From DATJGS01 sp035494735 (lineage in GTDB: Bacteria > Eisenbacteria > RBG-16-71-46): a stretch of DNA of 64,000 nt. Position numbers and translations under genes: made by a program. The DNA lies in NCBI GenBank assembly GCA_035494735.1, contig DATJGS010000014.1:112841-176840 (forward strand). Reading direction: 5' to 3'. This document shows positions 16,750 to 25,758 of the stretch, in pieces. The notes beneath the pieces were generated by a model. That model saw nothing but the letters and a program-made list of their open reading frames with translations, searched no databases and was not told where the DNA came from. Every line of letters begins with the position of its first letter. Within the stretch, counting starts at the first letter, position 1.

Positions 16750-17997
16750 TTACCAGAGATTCTGCCAAGCCGTGCCGTCGAACACCTGAGCCTTCTTCAC
16801 GCCGACATCGATGTTGAAGACCATGATGCCCGCCGTGATGTAAGGGAGCGCATTCCTTTGGGCCGTCGTAAGGGCAGGCATGCGCGGCGCCGCGATGGCG
16901 CTCACCAGGCGCACCTCAGGGGGCAGCCCCATGAGCGGCAGGCTTGTCGAGATTGCAGGATCGGATGCGACACCGGTCGAGTCGATGATCTTGCCTCCCA
17001 CCAGCAGGAACTCGGTCGCAGATCCGCCGACGAAGAAGTGGTCGCTAGCCGTCACTGGGTGGTCCACAAAGATCCGCGGATTAATGACGACGACGCCATA
17101 GACTGTCGCGTTTACGCTCATGACTCTCGGGTTCGTGGTCTGACTGCGAATGAATTGGCATGTGTCGAACGTGAGCCCGGACGCCGCGCCATCGATCGCG
17201 ATGAATGGATAGGCTTGCGCCGCGGTCTTTTGCTCGCATCGGAGGGCCGAGAAGAGGCACTGAGTCGAGCCGTTCACGTGAAGGAAGACGCCCGTGTCCG
17301 CGACGTTGGGCTCCTTCTCGATGGTGCACCCGATCATTGCTACGCCTTGGGCCTCGAGGATCTCGACACCCAGCCCCAGGAACTGATCGACGATGGTGTT
17401 CTCGACCAAGATCGTCGTGCAAGCCTTCCCGATACGGATGCCGCCAAACCCCGAGTTCTGGTTGAGCCGAACTTCCGTTTGACGGATCGAGCAAAGAATG
17501 GCTCCCGACCCGACGGGGAGTGACTCCTCGCCTTGGAAGTAGACGCCCCATCCGCTCGTCGTCCGGATCACGCAATTCTCGATCACGATCTCGCGGAGAA
17601 TTGTGCCAGACCTTCCAATGAGGATCCCGTGATTCGTGGACGCATTGTCTCCCTGTCCGTCGAATGTGATCCCCGACACCGTCTGGTAGGAGCTGCGAAC
17701 CTGCAATAGGTGACCCGCGTTATTCGGCCCTTGGAGGATCGTCAGTTCGGGCCCGGCGCCCACGAGATGGACGGGGACATTCGTCGGCAGGGCCGTTCCA
17801 ACGAAGTACTTGGTAGGTGTAGACGTCGTGTTGTAAGTGCCCTCGGGGATGAAGATCGTGCCTCCGCCCGCGGCCGCGGCAGCGTTGATCGCATCCTGGA
17901 TCGTCGCGTACTCGAGGGCATAGAACGAGTTCGTGAGACCCCGCGCAGAACCTGGAGGGACTGTCGAGGTTGCGTAACCACTCACTGGGGGCGCCAT
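16750..17997 (-). CDS. right-handed parallel beta-helix protein, tail-spike-like
   Basis: 415 aa, no signal peptide. ATIQDAINAAAAAGGGTIFIPEGTYNT is the usual opening of pectate-lyase-fold proteins (Pfam Pectate_lyase_3 type), and a beta-helix with Asn/Ile ladders (GILIGRSGTILREIVIENCVI, GFGGIRIGKACTTILVENTI) follows to about residue 330. The end, LTTAQRNALPYITAGIMVFNIDVGVKKAQVFDGTAWQNLW, resembles the C-terminal tips of phage tail fibres and related structural proteins. ATG with a strong AGGAGG site. GC is slightly below that of its neighbours. No phage gene is adjacent. A polysaccharide-binding or -cleaving role is possible; catalytic residues could not be identified. Confidence 0.7.
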   Translation of the reverse strand: MAPPVSGYATSTVPPGSARGLTNSFYALEYATIQDAINAAAAAGGGTIFIPEGTYNTTSTPTKYFVGTALPTNVPVHLVGAGPELTILQGPNNAGHLLQVRSSYQTVSGITFDGQGDNASTNHGILIGRSGTILREIVIENCVIRTTSGWGVYFQGEESLPVGSGAILCSIRQTEVRLNQNSGFGGIRIGKACTTILVENTIVDQFLGLGVEILEAQGVAMIGCTIEKEPNVADTGVFLHVNGSTQCLFSALRCEQKTAAQAYPFIAIDGAASGLTFDTCQFIRSQTTNPRVMSVNATVYGVVVINPRIFVDHPVTASDHFFVGGSATEFLLVGGKIIDSTGVASDPAISTSLPLMGLPPEVRLVSAIAAPRMPALTTAQRNALPYITAGIMVFNIDVGVKKAQVFDGTAWQNLW

Positions 17998-18044
17998 CTT
18001 CTCCTCCTATGTGAATCACCATGCCCAGTCGATTTCCACAATCC

Positions 18045-19223
18045 CTACTTCTTCCTTCGCGGCGTCGTGATCTGAATCACACGCGGCTGCGTCGGCGTGG
18101 ACTCGGGCAGCTTCCACTCGGGCCGCTCCGGCAGCTCCGGGTGATCGAGCGCGCGCACCGCGAGCGCCCAGTCCGCGGCCTCGAGGTCGGCCTTCGCGAA
18201 GTCGTCGGCGAACGCGCGGATGCCGCGGCGCGCGGCGTCGCGGTACGCGTTGTCGCCGGTCACGCTCGCCAGCTCGCACAGGAAGCGCGCGGCACGCGCG
18301 TTCTCGTCGAACACCCGGGCCGCGTTCTTGATCTTGGTCTTCTTCCGGTCGAGCACGGCCTGCGTGCGCCAGCCGCCCTTCTCCATGTCCTCGAAGTTCG
18401 AGCGCAGGCGATCGCCGATGGCCTTCGCGCGCTCCAGGTCGCCGGCGCGGCCGCCCAGGTGCGCGGCCAGCACGTAGGCGCGCCCCATCTCGACCTGATC
18501 CATGAGCTGCGGCGCCTTCTGGATGTCGCCGAACGTGTCCCGATGCAGCATGCCGATGTCCTCGGTCCACGACACCGTCCACGCGCGGTCCAGGCTCCGG
18601 AGCGCGAAGTCGCGCACGCGCGGATCGCCGGTCGTCGCCGCCCACATCAGCCACGCGTGGATGGCGAGACCGTTCGACTCGGGTACGAGGTCGCGATCGC
18701 CGACCTGCCCGTCCACGAACCCGCCGCGCGCGTCGAGCAGCACGCGGTCGAAGAAGTCCGCGACCTTGGCCGCGCGGCGCCGATAATCCGTGTCGCCGAC
18801 CGTCCGCCACGCGTCCATGAGGTTCTCGAAGCGCTCGGCGTTCGGGATCGTGCGCTTCTCGAACGTGCCTCGGTCGTGACGCGTGCTCTCCGACTGGTCG
18901 AAGTAGCCGCCGCCCACGGAGTCGAACAGCGTCCACGTCCACAGGATCGTCTGCGTGGCGCGCGACTGCCACAGCGCGTCCGAGCGGTCGCGGGCGATGG
19001 CCAGCGCGAGCGTGACCGCCGGCGAGGACGGCGCGCCCTTCTCGGCGAACCCTCCGTGCGTGCTGTCGAATTGGGCGGCGACGCGGCCGACGAGCTGCGC
19101 GAACAGCGCGTCGTCCGACGCGTCGGCGCGCGCCGGCGGCGGCGCGAGCGCGCCCGCGAAGAGCGCGGCGCCGAGCAGCGGCGCGAGCGCAAGAAGCAGC
19201 GAGGAACGTCGTCCGTGACGCAT
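18045..19223 (-). CDS. exported YyaL-like (alpha/alpha)6-barrel protein
   Basis: 392 aa with a signal peptide (LLLALAPLLGAALFAGALA, cut near ARA). FDSTHGGFAEKGAPSSPAVTLALA matches the GGFG..PKFP region of the DUF255/YyaL (SSP411) family, and helix pairs such as NAERFENLMDAWRTVGDTDYRRRA and ESNGLAIHAWLMWAATTGDPRVRDFAL fit a six-hairpin glycosidase fold. The N-terminal thioredoxin domain of YyaL is missing. Function is unknown; an N-acylglucosamine 2-epimerase-like or glycosidase role is possible. ATG with GGAGG upstream; 47 bp before the beta-helix gene and 59 bp after the OPT gene, so co-transcription is possible. Confidence 0.68.
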   Translation of the reverse strand: MRHGRRSSLLLALAPLLGAALFAGALAPPPARADASDDALFAQLVGRVAAQFDSTHGGFAEKGAPSSPAVTLALAIARDRSDALWQSRATQTILWTWTLFDSVGGGYFDQSESTRHDRGTFEKRTIPNAERFENLMDAWRTVGDTDYRRRAAKVADFFDRVLLDARGGFVDGQVGDRDLVPESNGLAIHAWLMWAATTGDPRVRDFALRSLDRAWTVSWTEDIGMLHRDTFGDIQKAPQLMDQVEMGRAYVLAAHLGGRAGDLERAKAIGDRLRSNFEDMEKGGWRTQAVLDRKKTKIKNAARVFDENARAARFLCELASVTGDNAYRDAARRGIRAFADDFAKADLEAADWALAVRALDHPELPERPEWKLPESTPTQPRVIQITTPRRKK

Positions 19224-19282
19224 GGGGCCTCCGTCGCGAGGGTGCGGCCCTCGGAAACTCGAAAACTACGGCTCGAAGAAAG

Positions 19283-21250
19283 CTACGGCTTGAAGATGTT
19301 GAGCATGGCGATGCCCACGCCCATCAGGCTCTCGCCGGCGATGATGCCGGACGAAACCGGGATGATGGTCTTGTCGGCGAGCTTCTTGTTGAAGCGCGTG
19401 AACAGGAGCGCGGCGAGCGCGCCCAGGAACATCGAGACGCTGTTGAAACCGTTGATCGTGAACGCCAGCCCGAGTCCGGTCGCGGACGGGATGAACTTCT
19501 TCTGTTTGGGGAACGCCTTCTCGAGCAGCGGCAGCGCGATGCCGACCACCGCGCCGACCGCCAGGCCGATGCGCGCCGTCGGCGGCAGCGCGCCGACGCC
19601 CTTCGACAGCAGTTCGGCGACGCCGCGCCACACGAGCGCGGCCGGGGCCGGCCATTTCTCGCCGCCGAGCAGCGACGCGTCCGGAATCAGGATGAAGTAG
19701 ATCGGCACGACGGCGAGCCCGCCGGCGAACACGCCGAAGAACTGGGCGATGAACTGCTGCCGGGGATTCGCGCCGAGCAGATAGCCGCTCTTGAGGTCGG
19801 TCAGCAGGTCGCCGGCGTGGCTGCACGAGCCGGCGGTGATGTTCGCGGTCATGAGATTCGTCGAGATGTCGCCCGGCTTGATGGCGCCGAACGTGAGCTG
19901 CGTGATCTTGCTCAGAGGGCCGGTCGGCGTGATGTCGGTTTCTCCGGTGGCGCGGGCCGCGACGACGACCAGGAAGAACGTGGCCAGCACCGCGATCACG
20001 CCCATCCACCACACGACGTGGAACAGCGAGTTCGCGAGGATCACGGTGGCGGTGCCGAGCACGAGCACGCCGCCGATGAACCACGAGCCCGGAACCTCGA
20101 TCTTGTTCATGGGATCGTCGGCCGCCGCCGCGCCCTGCTTGTTGAAGAACGCGGTGATCGTGCTGAACGCGCGCACCACCGACTTCCAGTTCATGAAGAA
20201 CAGCAGCAGGCCCGACGTGACCAGCATCGGCACGCCGGTCCACAGACTCCACGCGGAAATCCGGCGGAACGACGCCGCGCTGATGTCGCCGCCGTTCAGC
20301 ATGATCGGCGCGAGGAACACGTAGTTGACGACCGCGCCGAGCATCAGGCTCCACGCCTGGCGGAAGCCGATGATCGCGCCCGCGGCGATGAACAGCAGCG
20401 AGCCTTCGAACGACATCGTCACCTGGTTCATGAACAGCGGGGCGCCCTTCCACGTCCCGATGCGCCAGCTGTTCGTGCCCCACGTGCTCTCGACGCGCGG
20501 CAGCTTGAGCCACGCCAGCCACGGCGCCTTGAACGAGAACAGGTTCTTGATCGGCAGCCACGCGGCAGCGCCGGCGATCGCGGTGGTCTGCGTCCAGCTG
20601 AAATCGAAGTCGCGCAGGAACGTGACCACGACGCCGGCCAGCCCGCCGACTCCGAGCAGCTTCGCCTGCTCCGCGGCGGCGCCGCCCTTCTCGTGCAGCG
20701 TGCGCAGCGTGGTCGCGGCGGCGATGCCGCTCGGGTACGGCAGCTGCTCGATGTTGATCATCTGCCGCTTGGCCGGCACCGCGAGGAACACGCCGAGCCA
20801 CGAGATCACGGCGAGCCACGGGATGAAGTACAGCATCTTCATGCCGAACGTCGCGGGCAGCGCGCCGGGATTCAGCATCATGAGCGCGGGGATCGCGTTC
20901 ACGAGTCCGGCGCCCGACATGTAGCCGGCGGCCGACGCGCACGACTGCATCGCGTTGTTCTCGAGGATGCTGTACGGCCCGAACCACTTGGGGAACGCGC
21001 GGTGCAGCGCCTCGAAGATCACGTACGCGAGGATGCACGCCGTGATCGCGACGCCCATGCTCCAGCCGGCCTTCAGCCCGACGTAGACGTTGGAGCACGC
21101 CAGCACCATGCCGAGCAGCATGCCCATGACGACGGCGCGCGCGGTGAGCTGGGGCATGCGATCGCCCTGGTAGACGTTCTCGAACCAGTGCCGCTCGATC
21201 TCCTCGGCCGTGCGCGGGCGCTCGACGTCGGGAACGGTTTCGGTGGCCAC
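19283..21250 (-). CDS. OPT-family oligopeptide transporter
   Basis: 655 aa with about 14-16 membrane helices. LTARAVVMGMLLGMVLACSNVYVGLKAGWSMG at residues about 36-67 and NAMQSCASAAGYMSGAGLVNAIPALMM are hallmark OPT/YSL sequences; length fits the bacterial OPT group (about 640-680). It should import peptides or metal chelates by proton coupling. GTG start; a weak AGAGGG lies upstream. No peptidase is next to it, although an exported M3 peptidase is encoded at 39658. Confidence 0.9.
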   Translation of the reverse strand: MATETVPDVERPRTAEEIERHWFENVYQGDRMPQLTARAVVMGMLLGMVLACSNVYVGLKAGWSMGVAITACILAYVIFEALHRAFPKWFGPYSILENNAMQSCASAAGYMSGAGLVNAIPALMMLNPGALPATFGMKMLYFIPWLAVISWLGVFLAVPAKRQMINIEQLPYPSGIAAATTLRTLHEKGGAAAEQAKLLGVGGLAGVVVTFLRDFDFSWTQTTAIAGAAAWLPIKNLFSFKAPWLAWLKLPRVESTWGTNSWRIGTWKGAPLFMNQVTMSFEGSLLFIAAGAIIGFRQAWSLMLGAVVNYVFLAPIMLNGGDISAASFRRISAWSLWTGVPMLVTSGLLLFFMNWKSVVRAFSTITAFFNKQGAAAADDPMNKIEVPGSWFIGGVLVLGTATVILANSLFHVVWWMGVIAVLATFFLVVVAARATGETDITPTGPLSKITQLTFGAIKPGDISTNLMTANITAGSCSHAGDLLTDLKSGYLLGANPRQQFIAQFFGVFAGGLAVVPIYFILIPDASLLGGEKWPAPAALVWRGVAELLSKGVGALPPTARIGLAVGAVVGIALPLLEKAFPKQKKFIPSATGLGLAFTINGFNSVSMFLGALAALLFTRFNKKLADKTIIPVSSGIIAGESLMGVGIAMLNIFKP

Positions 21251-21372
21251 GGTGGTGCCCTCTCTGAGGGGATGGGAACGTGTCAGTCAGGGGGACGCTG
21301 GGACTCAGCAGGTTGGCGGATGCCGCCCGCGGCGCACAAGCGGATTCTGCGGGTGGGGGCGGCTTCGACCCG

Positions 21373-23196
21373 CTAGCGGGGAAGCGCGCGCAGCCAGCGC
21401 TCCGCCTTGTCCTTCTCGCCGCCGGCCGGCGCACGCTCGATGTAGCTCGTGAGCGCGGAGCGCGCGGCCACGGCGCGCAGCGGCGTCGGCCCGGCCTCCC
21501 AGGCCAGATGACGCTCTTCGGCGACGTGGAAGCGCACTTCGCTCTCGGCCGGCTGCCCGGCGACGCGCGGCAAGACGCGCTCCCAGGCGTGGGCCGCGGC
21601 GTCGAAGTGGGTCGCGCTGCCGTCGCGCGCGGCGTCGGCCGAGCGCTTCTGCGCCTCGTCCATCAGCGCGTCCAGCGTCTCGATCGCGGTGGCGCGGCGC
21701 TGCAGGTTGTCGAGGAGCCCGGCCATGCCGCTGGACGGCGGAGCGCTCGCCTGCGGCGTCGCGGGCGGCGAGACGAAGCCGTATGTCGGCCCGGACGGCT
21801 TCGCGAACATCGACGCGCCGCCCGCGGGCGGACTCAGCACCGGCACCGCGTTCAGCGTGATCGCCATCTCGGCGCTCGCGGCGGCCACTGTCACCGGACG
21901 CCGCACTTCCTGGTAGCCGACCGCCATCACGACGACCGTGCGGTCGCCGGCCGGCGCGCGGATGCAGAAGTGCCCGGTGGCGTCCGTGCGCTGCGTGATG
22001 CCGGCCTCGGCGATCGTGACTTCCGCGCCCGCGATCGAGCGCCCCCAGTTGTCGAGCACGCGGCCGCACAGCTCGCCGTTCGCGGTCGTGCCCTGCTCGT
22101 CCAGCACGAGCGCGTTCGCGTGCTTCTCCTCCGCCGCTCCCGGCGCCTGGCGCGCGTCGCGCTCCTGGCTGCGCACGCGCGTCGCCGGCGCCGTGATCGT
22201 GCCCGGGGTCGGCAGCGCCGGCCCCTTGAGCGCGGCCCCGCTGCGCGGCGGGAGCGCGAGCGCGGGCGCGGGTGACGGCGCGTTGCTCTTCTCGAGCGCG
22301 AGCCCGTCGCCCTGCGGCGCGGGCGCCACCGGCATGCTCGGCGCCGACAGCGAGCCCTTCCCGACCGAAGTCTGCGGCGCGGGCGCGGCCTTGGTGGCGG
22401 GCGCCTGCGACGTCATCGGTCCCACCGCGCCGAGCGGCTGCGCGTAGCGCGGCAGGCCGCCGACCCGCGTCGGCTCGCCGGGCGGCGCCGGCGTGTACGT
22501 CGAGCGCGGAGGGGCGAACGGCGCGCGCGGCGGATTCACCGCGACGTCCTCGCCGTTCGGCCCGCGGCGCACTTCGTACGCGCGGCCCGGCGCGGCGCCC
22601 TGATCGGCACGCTCGTTCGTGCTCGGCGCGGGCTCGGCGAACGATTCGGTCCTCGCCCGGGGCGCGCCTTCCATTGCGGTCGCCGGGGCGCCGGCGCGCG
22701 CGCCCGGTTCGCGTGCGGCGTTTTCGCCCGCCGGCGCCTGCTTCGACTCCGCCGGCGCGGGCGCGCTCGGCGCGGCCTCGTCCGCCGTCACGCGGCGCTC
22801 GGGCGCGGTGCGGCGCAGCGTCGGCATCTCGACCTCGTGCGACGTCATGAGCACGATGCCGGCGCCGACGACGAGCGCGGCGGCGGCTCCGGCGATCGAC
22901 AGATTGCGCGGGTTCGCGAACCAGCGCGCGAGCCCGCCGCGGGCCCGGGCCTCGGCGCCTCCGACCGCGCCGGCGGCGAGCCGGTCCTGGACGCGGCGCT
23001 CGAACGAATCGAAATAGGCGTCTCCGGGATCGTGCTCGAGCACCTGCGCGAGCGCGCGATCGCCGACGGCCAGTTCGGCCATCGCGTCGCGGCACTTGGC
23101 GCAGCCCGCGAGATGCTGATCGACGCGGTCGCGCTCGCTCGCGGGCAGCGCGTCGTCGAGACGCGCGCTCAGCTGCGATGCACTCAGGTGGTTCAC
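21373..23196 (-). CDS. zinc-finger anti-sigma factor with carboxypeptidase-regulatory-like domain
   Basis: 607 aa from GTG 23196, which overlaps the sigma factor stop as GTGA. Residues 1-40 carry the zf-HC2 pattern H28-x3-C32-x2-C35 (QHLAGCAKCRD). A membrane helix lies at about 95-112 (SIAGAAAALVVGAGIVLM). A long Pro/Ala-rich linker to about 365 is followed by a CarboxypepD_reg-like beta-sandwich (GELCGRVLDNWGRSIAGAEVTI to VMAVGYQEVRRPV). A helical region ends the protein. It should hold the ECF sigma factor at the membrane, with the periplasmic sandwich as a sensor or envelope anchor. The linker is unusually long and low in complexity. Confidence 0.82.
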   Translation of the reverse strand: MNHLSASQLSARLDDALPASERDRVDQHLAGCAKCRDAMAELAVGDRALAQVLEHDPGDAYFDSFERRVQDRLAAGAVGGAEARARGGLARWFANPRNLSIAGAAAALVVGAGIVLMTSHEVEMPTLRRTAPERRVTADEAAPSAPAPAESKQAPAGENAAREPGARAGAPATAMEGAPRARTESFAEPAPSTNERADQGAAPGRAYEVRRGPNGEDVAVNPPRAPFAPPRSTYTPAPPGEPTRVGGLPRYAQPLGAVGPMTSQAPATKAAPAPQTSVGKGSLSAPSMPVAPAPQGDGLALEKSNAPSPAPALALPPRSGAALKGPALPTPGTITAPATRVRSQERDARQAPGAAEEKHANALVLDEQGTTANGELCGRVLDNWGRSIAGAEVTIAEAGITQRTDATGHFCIRAPAGDRTVVVMAVGYQEVRRPVTVAAASAEMAITLNAVPVLSPPAGGASMFAKPSGPTYGFVSPPATPQASAPPSSGMAGLLDNLQRRATAIETLDALMDEAQKRSADAARDGSATHFDAAAHAWERVLPRVAGQPAESEVRFHVAEERHLAWEAGPTPLRAVAARSALTSYIERAPAGGEKDKAERWLRALPR

Positions 23197-23789
23197 GAAG
23201 ACTCTCCCGTCCGCGCCTTCAGGCGCGTCTTCAACTCCGACCGCGCGCGCGACAGGCGCGACATCACGGTTCCCGCGGGGATGCCGAGCGCGCGCGAGAT
23301 CTCGTCGTACGACAACCCCTCGACCACGCGCAACACCAGGATCGCGCGGTGCTCCTCGCTCAGCGCGTCGAACGCCTCGCCCAGGTGCTGGCGCCGCTCG
23401 CGCTCTTCGACCTCCTCCGAAGGATCCTGGCCCCCGCTCCACTGGCGCCCGGCCTCGAGCAGCGGCTCGAGCGGAGTCTCGGGCCGGCGCCGGCGGTGCC
23501 GGTACAGGGAGTACGACAGGTTGACCGCGATGCGAGACAGCCACGGATACAGCGGCTCGCCCACGCGGAAGCGGTCGAGCGCGCGATACGCTCGCACGAA
23601 CGTCTCCTGGGCCAGATCGTCGGCATCGCTCGGATTGCGGGTCAGGCCGTAGGCCACTCGATACACGGCGCGCTGGTAGTGGCGGACGATCCGCGCGAAC
23701 GCCTGGGCGTCGCCGCCCTGCGCGGCACGCACCAGCGAGGCTTCCTCGCCCGCCTCCAACCAGGGATTACGCTTGCCCGCGGATTCCAT
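23193..23789 (-). CDS. ECF-family RNA polymerase sigma factor
   Basis: 198 aa. Region 2 covers about residues 25-95, with YGLTRNPSDADDLAQETFVRAYRAL and PLYPWLSRIAVN. Region 4 covers about 135-190, with LSEEHRAILVLRVVEGLSYDEISRALGIPAGTVMSRLSRAR, the sigma-70 r4 helix-turn-helix. It directs RNA polymerase to a specific regulon and is paired with the downstream membrane anti-sigma factor. ATG start; the 80-bp gap to pyrF may contain its promoter, but I could not assign an autoregulatory -35. Confidence 0.92.
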   Translation of the reverse strand: MESAGKRNPWLEAGEEASLVRAAQGGDAQAFARIVRHYQRAVYRVAYGLTRNPSDADDLAQETFVRAYRALDRFRVGEPLYPWLSRIAVNLSYSLYRHRRRRPETPLEPLLEAGRQWSGGQDPSEEVEERERRQHLGEAFDALSEEHRAILVLRVVEGLSYDEISRALGIPAGTVMSRLSRARSELKTRLKARTGESS

Positions 23790-23869
23790 TCCCGCTCACC
23801 GCTACCTTTGGCCGGCGCGGCTGTCAAGAAGTGGAACGACGGGGCCTCGGTCGCGCATGCGCTTGGGAC

Positions 23870-24676
23870 CTAGGTCCCGATCGCGGCCAGCGCCTGGTCG
23901 CGCTCGGCCCGAGCTGCGGCCAGGGCCAGGCGCGGGTCGGCCGCCCCGGTGACCGCGCGGCCCAGTACCAGCAACCCGGCGCCGAGGCGCACTGCCTCGC
24001 CGATCGTGGCCACCCGGGCCTGGTCGTGGCGCTCCCCGCCCGCCATGCGGATGCCGGGCGTGACCGCGAAGAACGGCTGGGGATGCCGCGCCTTCAACCC
24101 CGGGAGGTCGGCGGCCGAGCACACGATGCCGCGCGCGCCGGCGGCCAGGCTCATCTCGAGCAGCCCAGCCAGCGTGCCCGCCAGGTCGAACGGCCGCTGG
24201 AATCCGGGCGGCAGGTCGCCGGGATCGAGGCTCGTGAGCAGCGTGACCGCGACGACGCCGGTGCCGGACCCGCCCGCGACGCCGGCGACGCCCGTGCCAC
24301 CGATGCCCGTGCCGCCGGCGCCCGGGCCCGGGCCCGTGCCCGCGTGAGCGCCCCCCTGCGCGCTGCCCTCGGCCGCGGCTTCCGCCGCCGCGCGGATCAT
24401 GGCCGCCCCACCGGCCGCGTGCACGGTGAGGAGATCGACGCCGAGGCGGCCCGCCTCGCGGGCGGCGCCGGCCACGGTGTTCGGGATGTCGTGCAGCTTC
24501 AAGTCGAGGAACACGCGGCGCCCGCGCTCGCGCAGGCGGCGCACGCCGCCGGGACCGGCGGCGGTGAACAACTGGAGACCGACCTTGGCCAGCTCCGGCC
24601 CTTCGCCGAGCGCGCGGTCGAGCGCCAGCGCCTCGTCCAGCGTCGCGACGTCGAACGCGATGGCGAGCGCGCTCAC
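23870..24676 (-). CDS. pyrF: orotidine 5'-phosphate decarboxylase with a Gly-rich insertion
   Basis: 268 aa. The active site reads FLDLKLHDIPNTV with D58, K60 and D63, as in all OMP decarboxylases. GIVCSAADLPGLKARHPQPFFAVTPGIR and LLVLGRAVTGAADP supply the phosphate-binding end. It makes UMP from OMP, the last step of the pathway. Residues about 104-140 are a Gly/Ala/Thr/Pro low-complexity insertion, absent from ordinary PyrF, placed between the helix after VHAAGG and the strand VVAVTLLTSLD. The GTG start overlaps pyrD as GTGA. Last gene of the operon. Confidence 0.93.
   Translation of the reverse strand: MSALAIAFDVATLDEALALDRALGEGPELAKVGLQLFTAAGPGGVRRLRERGRRVFLDLKLHDIPNTVAGAAREAGRLGVDLLTVHAAGGAAMIRAAAEAAAEGSAQGGAHAGTGPGPGAGGTGIGGTGVAGVAGGSGTGVVAVTLLTSLDPGDLPPGFQRPFDLAGTLAGLLEMSLAAGARGIVCSAADLPGLKARHPQPFFAVTPGIRMAGGERHDQARVATIGEAVRLGAGLLVLGRAVTGAADPRLALAAARAERDQALAAIGT
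24257..24367 (-). repeat. imperfect Gly-rich coding repeat inside pyrF
   Basis: About 110 bp made of GGCACGGGC-like units encode GTG, GIG and GVA steps (residues about 104-140 of PyrF). The units look like a slippage-expanded simple repeat in a surface loop. It keeps the frame. Confidence 0.7.
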
Positions 24677-25758
24677 ACACGCACCCGATTGCGCGGCGGG
24701 CGCGCGGCGAGCGGCGTGCGGCTCGCGCGGGCGCCCGCGGCGGCGCGCGGTCGGCCGGCGCCGGGCGCGGGGCGCGTGGCGCGCGTACGACGTTTCGCGC
24801 GCCCCGTCTGCGCGGCGGGCGCACCGCCGAGATCGGCGGCCACGCCCCGCCAGTCGGCGAGACGGCGCACGCCGCGCGCGCCGAGTTCGCGGCGGATTCC
24901 GTCGAGGATCCGCGCGGCGGATTCCGGACGCACGAACGACACGGTGCCGACCTGCACCGCGCTCGCGCCGACGGCCAGGAACTCGAGCGCGTCGCGCGCG
25001 TTCACGATGCCGCCCGAGCCGATCACCGGGATGCGCACCGCGCGCACCGCCTCGTGGCAGCGCGCGAGCGCGAGCGGCTTGATGGCCGGCCCCGACAGCC
25101 CGCCCGTGGCGCGGCCGAGGCGCGAGCCGAGCGTGCCCAGGTCCACCGCCATCCCGACGAACGTGTTCACGGCGGTCAGCGCGTCGGCGCCGCCCGCTTC
25201 GCAGGCGATCGCGAGATCGGCGATCGACGTGACGTCGGGCGACAGCTTCGCGATCAACGCCGCGCGCGTGCGCCGGCGCAGGCTCTGGAGCGTGCGCTCG
25301 AGCCTCCGCGGCACCGCCCAGTAGCGCGCGCCGCCCTTCGCGACGTTGGGGCACGAGAAGTTGATCTCGAAGCCGCCGATCCCGGGCTCTGCCCCGAGCG
25401 CGTCGAGCAGCCGTTCGAGTTCGCCGGGCGTCTCGCCGCCGATGGACGCGATCACCGTGGCGCCGAGCGCGCGCAGCTTCGGCAGCTTCTCCGCGCGAAA
25501 GCGCGCGAGCCCGACGTTCTCGAGCCCGATCGAGTTCAGCATGCCGGCCGCGGTCTCGGCGATGCGCCGCGGCGGATTGCCGGCGCGCGGCTCGAGCGTG
25601 ACGGTCTTCGTGATCACCGCGCCGAGCGCGGCGACGTCGAGCACGTGCGCCATCTCGTCGCCGTAGCCGAACGTGCCCGAGGCCGTCAGCACGGGATTCG
25701 CGAGGCGCAGCGGCCCCAGGCGCACCGCGAGATCGGGCGTGACGCGCGCGCGACTCAT
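24673..25758 (-). CDS. pyrD: dihydroorotate dehydrogenase, class 1B catalytic subunit
   Basis: 361 aa. The start region VLTASGTFGYGDEM is the flavin-site motif of class 1 enzymes, FEINFSCPNVAKGG holds the class 1 catalytic cysteine, and the C-terminal PVIGSGGIVNARDALEFLAVGASAVQVGT binds the FMN phosphate. It oxidises dihydroorotate; electrons should pass to the PyrK subunit encoded just upstream. The last 50 or so residues (from about GGAPAAQTGRAKRRTR) are an Arg/Ala/Pro-rich tail not usual for this family. ATG overlaps pyrK as ATGA. Confidence 0.94.
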   Translation of the reverse strand: MSRARVTPDLAVRLGPLRLANPVLTASGTFGYGDEMAHVLDVAALGAVITKTVTLEPRAGNPPRRIAETAAGMLNSIGLENVGLARFRAEKLPKLRALGATVIASIGGETPGELERLLDALGAEPGIGGFEINFSCPNVAKGGARYWAVPRRLERTLQSLRRRTRAALIAKLSPDVTSIADLAIACEAGGADALTAVNTFVGMAVDLGTLGSRLGRATGGLSGPAIKPLALARCHEAVRAVRIPVIGSGGIVNARDALEFLAVGASAVQVGTVSFVRPESAARILDGIRRELGARGVRRLADWRGVAADLGGAPAAQTGRAKRRTRATRPAPGAGRPRAAAGARASRTPLAARPPRNRVRV

